From an uncultured Clostridia bacterium (GTDB taxonomy: Bacteria > Bacillota > Clostridia > Oscillospirales > Acutalibacteraceae), in contig CANRIZ010000007.1 in the NCBI GenBank assembly GCA_947630835.1, forward strand, positions 28,549 to 92,548: DNA of 64,000 bases. Reading direction: 5' to 3'. The notes beneath the pieces are model-generated. The model made no database searches. It was not told where the DNA came from and saw nothing but the letters and a program-made list of their open reading frames with translations. The position numbers were made by a program, and so were the translations under genes. Positions 62,021 to 64,000 of the stretch are shown here, one piece after another (within the stretch, counting starts at the first letter, position 1; every line of letters begins with the position of its first letter).

Positions 62021-63772
62021 ATGGAAAGCGAAAAGCAAAGCAAGCGTCTTTTAAAGCGTTTTTTGTCTTATTACAAACCGCACATAAAACTGTTCTTATG
62101 CGATATGGCGGCAACCCTGTCGCTTTCGCTTATCGGGATAGTTTACCCTGTGCTTACAAGAAAAATGCTTAACGATTTTATTCCCGACAGAAAATACAAG
62201 CTTATAGTTGTTTTCGGGCTTGTGCTTTTGGGGCTTTATTTTGTTAAGATGCTTTTGAATTATTTTGTGCAGTATTACGGCCATGTAATGGGAGTAAGGA
62301 TGCAGGCGCAAATGCGTTCGGATATGTTCTCAAAGCTGGAAACGCTGCCTTTCAGCTTTTACGATAATCACGAAACGGGAAAAATAATGTCGAGAATGAC
62401 AAACGACCTTATGGATATAAGCGAGCTTGCCCACCACGGGCCGGAAAATCTTATCATCTCCACCGTTTCCATTATAATATCGTTCATATATTTGAGTACG
62501 ATAAACATTTATCTTACGCTTATAGTCTTTTCCTGCGTTCCTTTTTTGATAGGCGTTTCCGCCGTTTTACGCAAAAAGATGAAAAAGGCGTTTATGGAAA
62601 GCCGTGTTTCCGTTGCCGAGATTAACGCTTCGCTTGAAAGCAGTATTTCCGGCATAAGGGTTACAAAGGCTTTCAACAATTCCGAAAAAGAAAAGGAAAA
62701 GTTTGAAAAGGGCAATAAAAAATTTGTCAATGCGAGAAAAGACGCCTACAAGGCTATGGGGCAGTTTCATTCGGGCAATACGTTTATAACCGATGTTTTC
62801 AACGTCGTTGTGCTTATTGCGGGCGGGCTTTTTCTGTACGGCGGTTCGATTAAGCTCGGCGATTACTCCGCTTTTATAGTATCAATTAATATTTTCATTT
62901 CTCCCGTTACCGCTTTAATAGGCTTTATGGAGCAGTATCAAAACGGCGTTACGGGCTTCGAGAGGTTTATCGACATAATGGATTCCGAACCGGAGCTTGA
63001 CAGCGAAAGCGCGGTCGACGTTGAAAAAATCGAGGGGCATATTGAGTTTAGAAACGTAACCTACGCATACGACGGGGAGAATGACGTTCTTGACAATATA
63101 CGCCTTGACATTCCCAAAGGCGAAAAATTTGCGCTCGTAGGGCCGTCGGGCGGCGGAAAAACGACGATATGCCATTTAATTCCGCATTTTTACGACGTCA
63201 CCGAGGGCGAAATTTTGATAGACGGCAGGGAAATTCACAGCTTTACCCTCGAATCCCTCAGACGCAATATAGGTATAGTACAGCAGGACGTTTATCTTTT
63301 TAATTCCTCCGTTAAGGATAACATAAGATACGGCAGGCTTGACGCAAGCGACGCGGAAATAATCGAAGCGGCAAAAAGGGCAAATATTCACGATTATATT
63401 ATGACCTTGCCAAACGGCTACGATACCCAAATAGGCGAGAGGGGAATAAGACTTTCCGGCGGGCAAAAGCAGAGGCTTTCCATAGCCAGGGTGTTTTTGA
63501 AAAACCCTCCCATACTTATTTTGGACGAGGCGACAAGCGCGCTGGACAATACAACGGAAATACTTATTCAAAAGGCGCTTGACGATTTGTGCGTGGGCAG
63601 AACGACTCTTGTTGTGGCTCACAGACTTTCGACAATTAAAAACGCCGATGAAATTGCGGTTGTGGCAAACGGAAAAATTGCCGAGCAGGGCAGTCACGAA
63701 CAACTGCTGAAGCTCGGCGGAATTTATGCTGATTTGTATAATTTGCAGTTTAAAGCAAGCAGAGAGATGTAA
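62021..63772 (+). CDS. ABC exporter, fused permease and ATPase
   Basis: 583 residues. Six membrane helices (about 20-300), then ATPase with Walker A GPSGGGKTT, Q-loop VQQDVYLFN, signature LSGGQKQR, Walker B ILILDEAT and switch His in VVAHRLS. Homodimeric lipid/drug-type exporter. Last gene of the operon, 17 bp after the kinase gene. Confidence 0.9.
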   Translation: MESEKQSKRLLKRFLSYYKPHIKLFLCDMAATLSLSLIGIVYPVLTRKMLNDFIPDRKYKLIVVFGLVLLGLYFVKMLLNYFVQYYGHVMGVRMQAQMRSDMFSKLETLPFSFYDNHETGKIMSRMTNDLMDISELAHHGPENLIISTVSIIISFIYLSTINIYLTLIVFSCVPFLIGVSAVLRKKMKKAFMESRVSVAEINASLESSISGIRVTKAFNNSEKEKEKFEKGNKKFVNARKDAYKAMGQFHSGNTFITDVFNVVVLIAGGLFLYGGSIKLGDYSAFIVSINIFISPVTALIGFMEQYQNGVTGFERFIDIMDSEPELDSESAVDVEKIEGHIEFRNVTYAYDGENDVLDNIRLDIPKGEKFALVGPSGGGKTTICHLIPHFYDVTEGEILIDGREIHSFTLESLRRNIGIVQQDVYLFNSSVKDNIRYGRLDASDAEIIEAAKRANIHDYIMTLPNGYDTQIGERGIRLSGGQKQRLSIARVFLKNPPILILDEATSALDNTTEILIQKALDDLCVGRTTLVVAHRLSTIKNADEIAVVANGKIAEQGSHEQLLKLGGIYADLYNLQFKASREM

Positions 63773-63781
63773 GTTAAAATT

Positions 63782-63813
63782 AAATCCTCCCGAGCGTATG
63801 CCCGAGAGGATTT
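63782..63813. terminator. Terminator after the ABC exporter gene
   Basis: AAATCCTC (63782-63789) / GAGGATTT (63806-63813) with a 16-nt loop and T-rich flank; may also serve the leftward gene at the window end. Confidence 0.75.
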
Positions 63814-63911
63814 TGAATTTTATTTATCTATATTCGTATTATTTATCCGTATCGTTTTTCCAACCACCCGTTTCTGTTCCTTTGGCTTTTGTATCTATTC
63901 TTTAACTGAAA

Positions 63912-64000
63912 TCAGATACCGTTGATAAGTCTCTGAACCTGATCCTCGGGCATAGTCTTAACGGACTGACCTGCGAAGTTATCGGGAGCAGCATAATCAT
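63912..64000 (-). CDS. C-terminal end of a leftward gene, cut by window edge
   Basis: Minus-strand frame open from the window end to TGA at 63912-63914, encoding a 28-residue tail ending QVQRLINGI, of normal codon quality. A 98-bp gap with no gene separates it from the terminator at 63782-63813. No family can be named from this fragment. Confidence 0.5.
   Translation of the reverse strand, partial: DYAAPDNFAGQSVKTMPEDQVQRLINGI

Noticed and set aside
1..64000. CRISPR arrays, insertion sequences, integrases or prophage structural genes
   Set aside because: No regularly spaced repeats and no transposase, integrase, terminase or capsid motifs were seen among the large frames.

Overview
The window reads as chromosomal DNA of a low-to-medium G+C Gram-positive anaerobe, most likely a gut Clostridia (Oscillospirales/Ruminococcaceae-like). 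Signs are strong AGGAGG ribosome sites, sigma-A promoters, an [FeFe]-hydrogenase maturase (hydE), a clostridial-type Tad pilus locus and many intracellular glycoside hydrolases. There is no rRNA, CRISPR array, transposase or integrase.

Layout. (1) 1-1435: 3' end of a GH30 glycosidase. (2) 1960-26435: one long AT-rich, rightward, operon-like block bounded by terminators. It encodes a Tad (type IVc) pilus (tadZ, tadA, tadB, tadC, Flp-type pilin, tadV prepilin peptidase, TadE/TadG-like proteins), an orphan cysteine domain of a prepilin peptidase, a phosphosignalling module (FHA protein, PP2C phosphatase, Ser/Thr kinase, a small membrane protein sharing a TTVL motif with the FHA protein) and a giant, about 2,790-residue, Ig-like surface protein. 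(3) 26644-32847, leftward: GH78 rhamnosidase, GNAT acetyltransferase with a tiny upstream ORF, NUDIX hydrolase, and an HD-domain/hydE/mnmA operon. (4) 33192-34562: a multi-pass membrane protein carrying an out-of-frame 37-bp duplication; then a hairpin-rich spacer and tRNA-Ala(CGC). (5) 35180-39677: an intact PAP2 phosphatase gene, an AT-rich cassette (XRE regulator, ImmA-like protease, DUF4417 protein, EndoU-type toxin, probable immunity protein), then a decayed partial second copy of the PAP2 gene. Inside the cassette a consensus leftward promoter followed by a terminator predicts a small RNA whose 3' part can pair with the leader of the DUF4417-toxin mRNA. (6) 39775-42120: hsp20, tRNA-Pro(GGG), tRNA-like relics and a three-gene operon of unknown function. 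(7) 42198-47267, rightward: YfcE-like phosphodiesterase, nagA, GH29 fucosidase, FliB-like protein, EEP-family hydrolase. (8) 59345 down to 47349, leftward: a catabolic operon (PHP protein, GH4 with an apparent AUU start, GPH symporter, zinc-ribbon membrane protein, GH38, two GH43-like enzymes, GH31). (9) 59505-63772, rightward: PI-PLC-like protein, MBL-fold hydrolase, PfkB kinase, ABC exporter; then the C-terminal end of a leftward gene at the window edge.

How it fits together. The carbohydrate genes import oligosaccharides through a cation symporter and trim them inside the cell; mannose-, fucose-, glucose- and arabinose/xylose-type linkages are implied, and nagA handles GlcNAc-6-P. The Tad block is a self-contained surface-attachment system that appears to be controlled by Thr phosphorylation. 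The XRE-ImmA-DUF4417-EndoU cassette with its predicted small RNA is the best candidate here for an undescribed toxin or defence system. Functions are assigned by reading motifs; no database search was possible.
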